Positions 63,722-64,000 of a stretch of 64,000 nt of DNA are shown here, one piece after another. Position 1 is the stretch's first letter. Every line of letters starts with the position of its first letter. Location: NCBI RefSeq assembly GCF_963678635.1, contig NC_087071.1:32354141-32418140 (forward strand). Direction: 5' to 3'. This stretch comes from Symsagittifera roscoffensis. Taxonomy: Eukaryota; Xenacoelomorpha; Acoela; Convolutidae. A program made the translations under genes and the position numbers. Below the pieces are notes generated by a model. The model had not been told where the DNA came from, made no database searches, and was given only the letters and a program-made list of their open reading frames with translations.

Positions 63722-63789
63722 CTCTGTTTTAAGGAGCTGCCTGCTCTGAGTTCCTCTCTGTTTTAAAGAGCTGCCTGCTCTGAGTTCCT
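63722..63789. repeat. 34-bp tandem duplication
   Basis: Two adjacent 34-bp copies beginning CTCTGTTTTAA and containing GAGCTGCCTGCTCTGAGTTC. They differ at one base (AAGGAG versus AAAGAG). Confidence 0.9.
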
Positions 63790-64000
63790 CAGTGGATATG
63801 CTTAAGTTCTTACAAAGCTTGCTCAAAAAATTTCTGTGCTTGGGCCGGCCGCGCGCTGAATCTCAAAAGCTAGCGGTTGAAAAAGATACCCATCATCTAC
63901 TAAGTCTTTATCAGAAAATGTCAAGGAAATCTGCCCTGAACGTCAGAAAAAGGTGACTAAAGGGGTAGAATGAACTTGTTTGAATTGGTACCACTAAGGG

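Larger units (their letters stand above)
62971..64000. other. upstream flank of the KAT6 gene
   Basis: It probably holds the 5' UTR and promoter of the KAT6 gene, but I can point to no core element. It contains an ATT trinucleotide microsatellite at 63400-63437 and a 34-bp tandem duplication at 63722-63789. No coding exon is supported. Confidence 0.45.

Overview
The window looks like nuclear DNA of an invertebrate animal. Protein-coding genes are split into short exons by long AT-rich introns, the standard genetic code fits every exon, and tRNA-derived SINE-like repeats, MITEs and retro- and DNA-transposon remnants fill the introns and intergenic DNA. The gene set (alpha carbonic anhydrase, a four-helix PMP22/claudin-type protein, EXT1, RIOK1, a HIG1-domain protein and a KAT6-type acetyltransferase) is metazoan, but I cannot name the lineage from sequence alone. 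I rebuilt exons by hand from family similarity, splice signals and reading phase. For five of the six genes the spliced length is an exact multiple of three and close to the family's usual length where there is a norm.

Layout. 118-3699: a Ty3/gypsy-type LTR retrotransposon, minus strand, with both LTRs but a gutted pol. 3700-7300: non-coding, with a hairpin, a hAT-type MITE and a cluster of ATTATAATCG-like decamers. 7314-10328 (minus): a complete five-exon carbonic anhydrase, predicted catalytically competent. 12798-17899 (plus): a complete four-exon four-helix membrane protein, divergent from the carbonic anhydrase. 18304-30694 (minus): EXT1, ten exons, 732 aa, whose introns hold a decayed FLYWCH-type MULE transposon, a 315-bp near-perfect palindrome and tRNA-like repeats. 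30695-34860: intergenic, with a hAT MITE (8-bp target duplication), a SINE and a TIR-bearing repeat. 34861-43059 (minus): RIOK1, seven exons, 546 aa. 43464-44073 (minus): a small HIG1-domain gene just upstream of RIOK1, one splice junction unresolved. 44074-47300: non-coding. 47302-62970 (minus): a KAT6 (MOZ/MORF/Enok)-type histone acetyltransferase, twelve exons, about 2000 aa. 62971-64000: upstream flank with an ATT microsatellite and a 34-bp tandem duplication.

The genes are unrelated housekeeping or developmental functions and there is no sign that they form a pathway: CO2 hydration, a tight-junction-like or tetraspan membrane protein, heparan sulfate chain synthesis in the secretory pathway, 40S ribosome maturation, a mitochondrial inner-membrane protein and chromatin acetylation. 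The more unusual signals are the near-perfect palindrome, an EXT1 whose second glycosyltransferase domain lacks the usual DXD motif, two inferred GC-AG introns, a repeat carrying a tRNA-Leu-like segment in introns of four different genes, and a family of about eight roughly 0.3-0.5-kb elements with short inverted ends.
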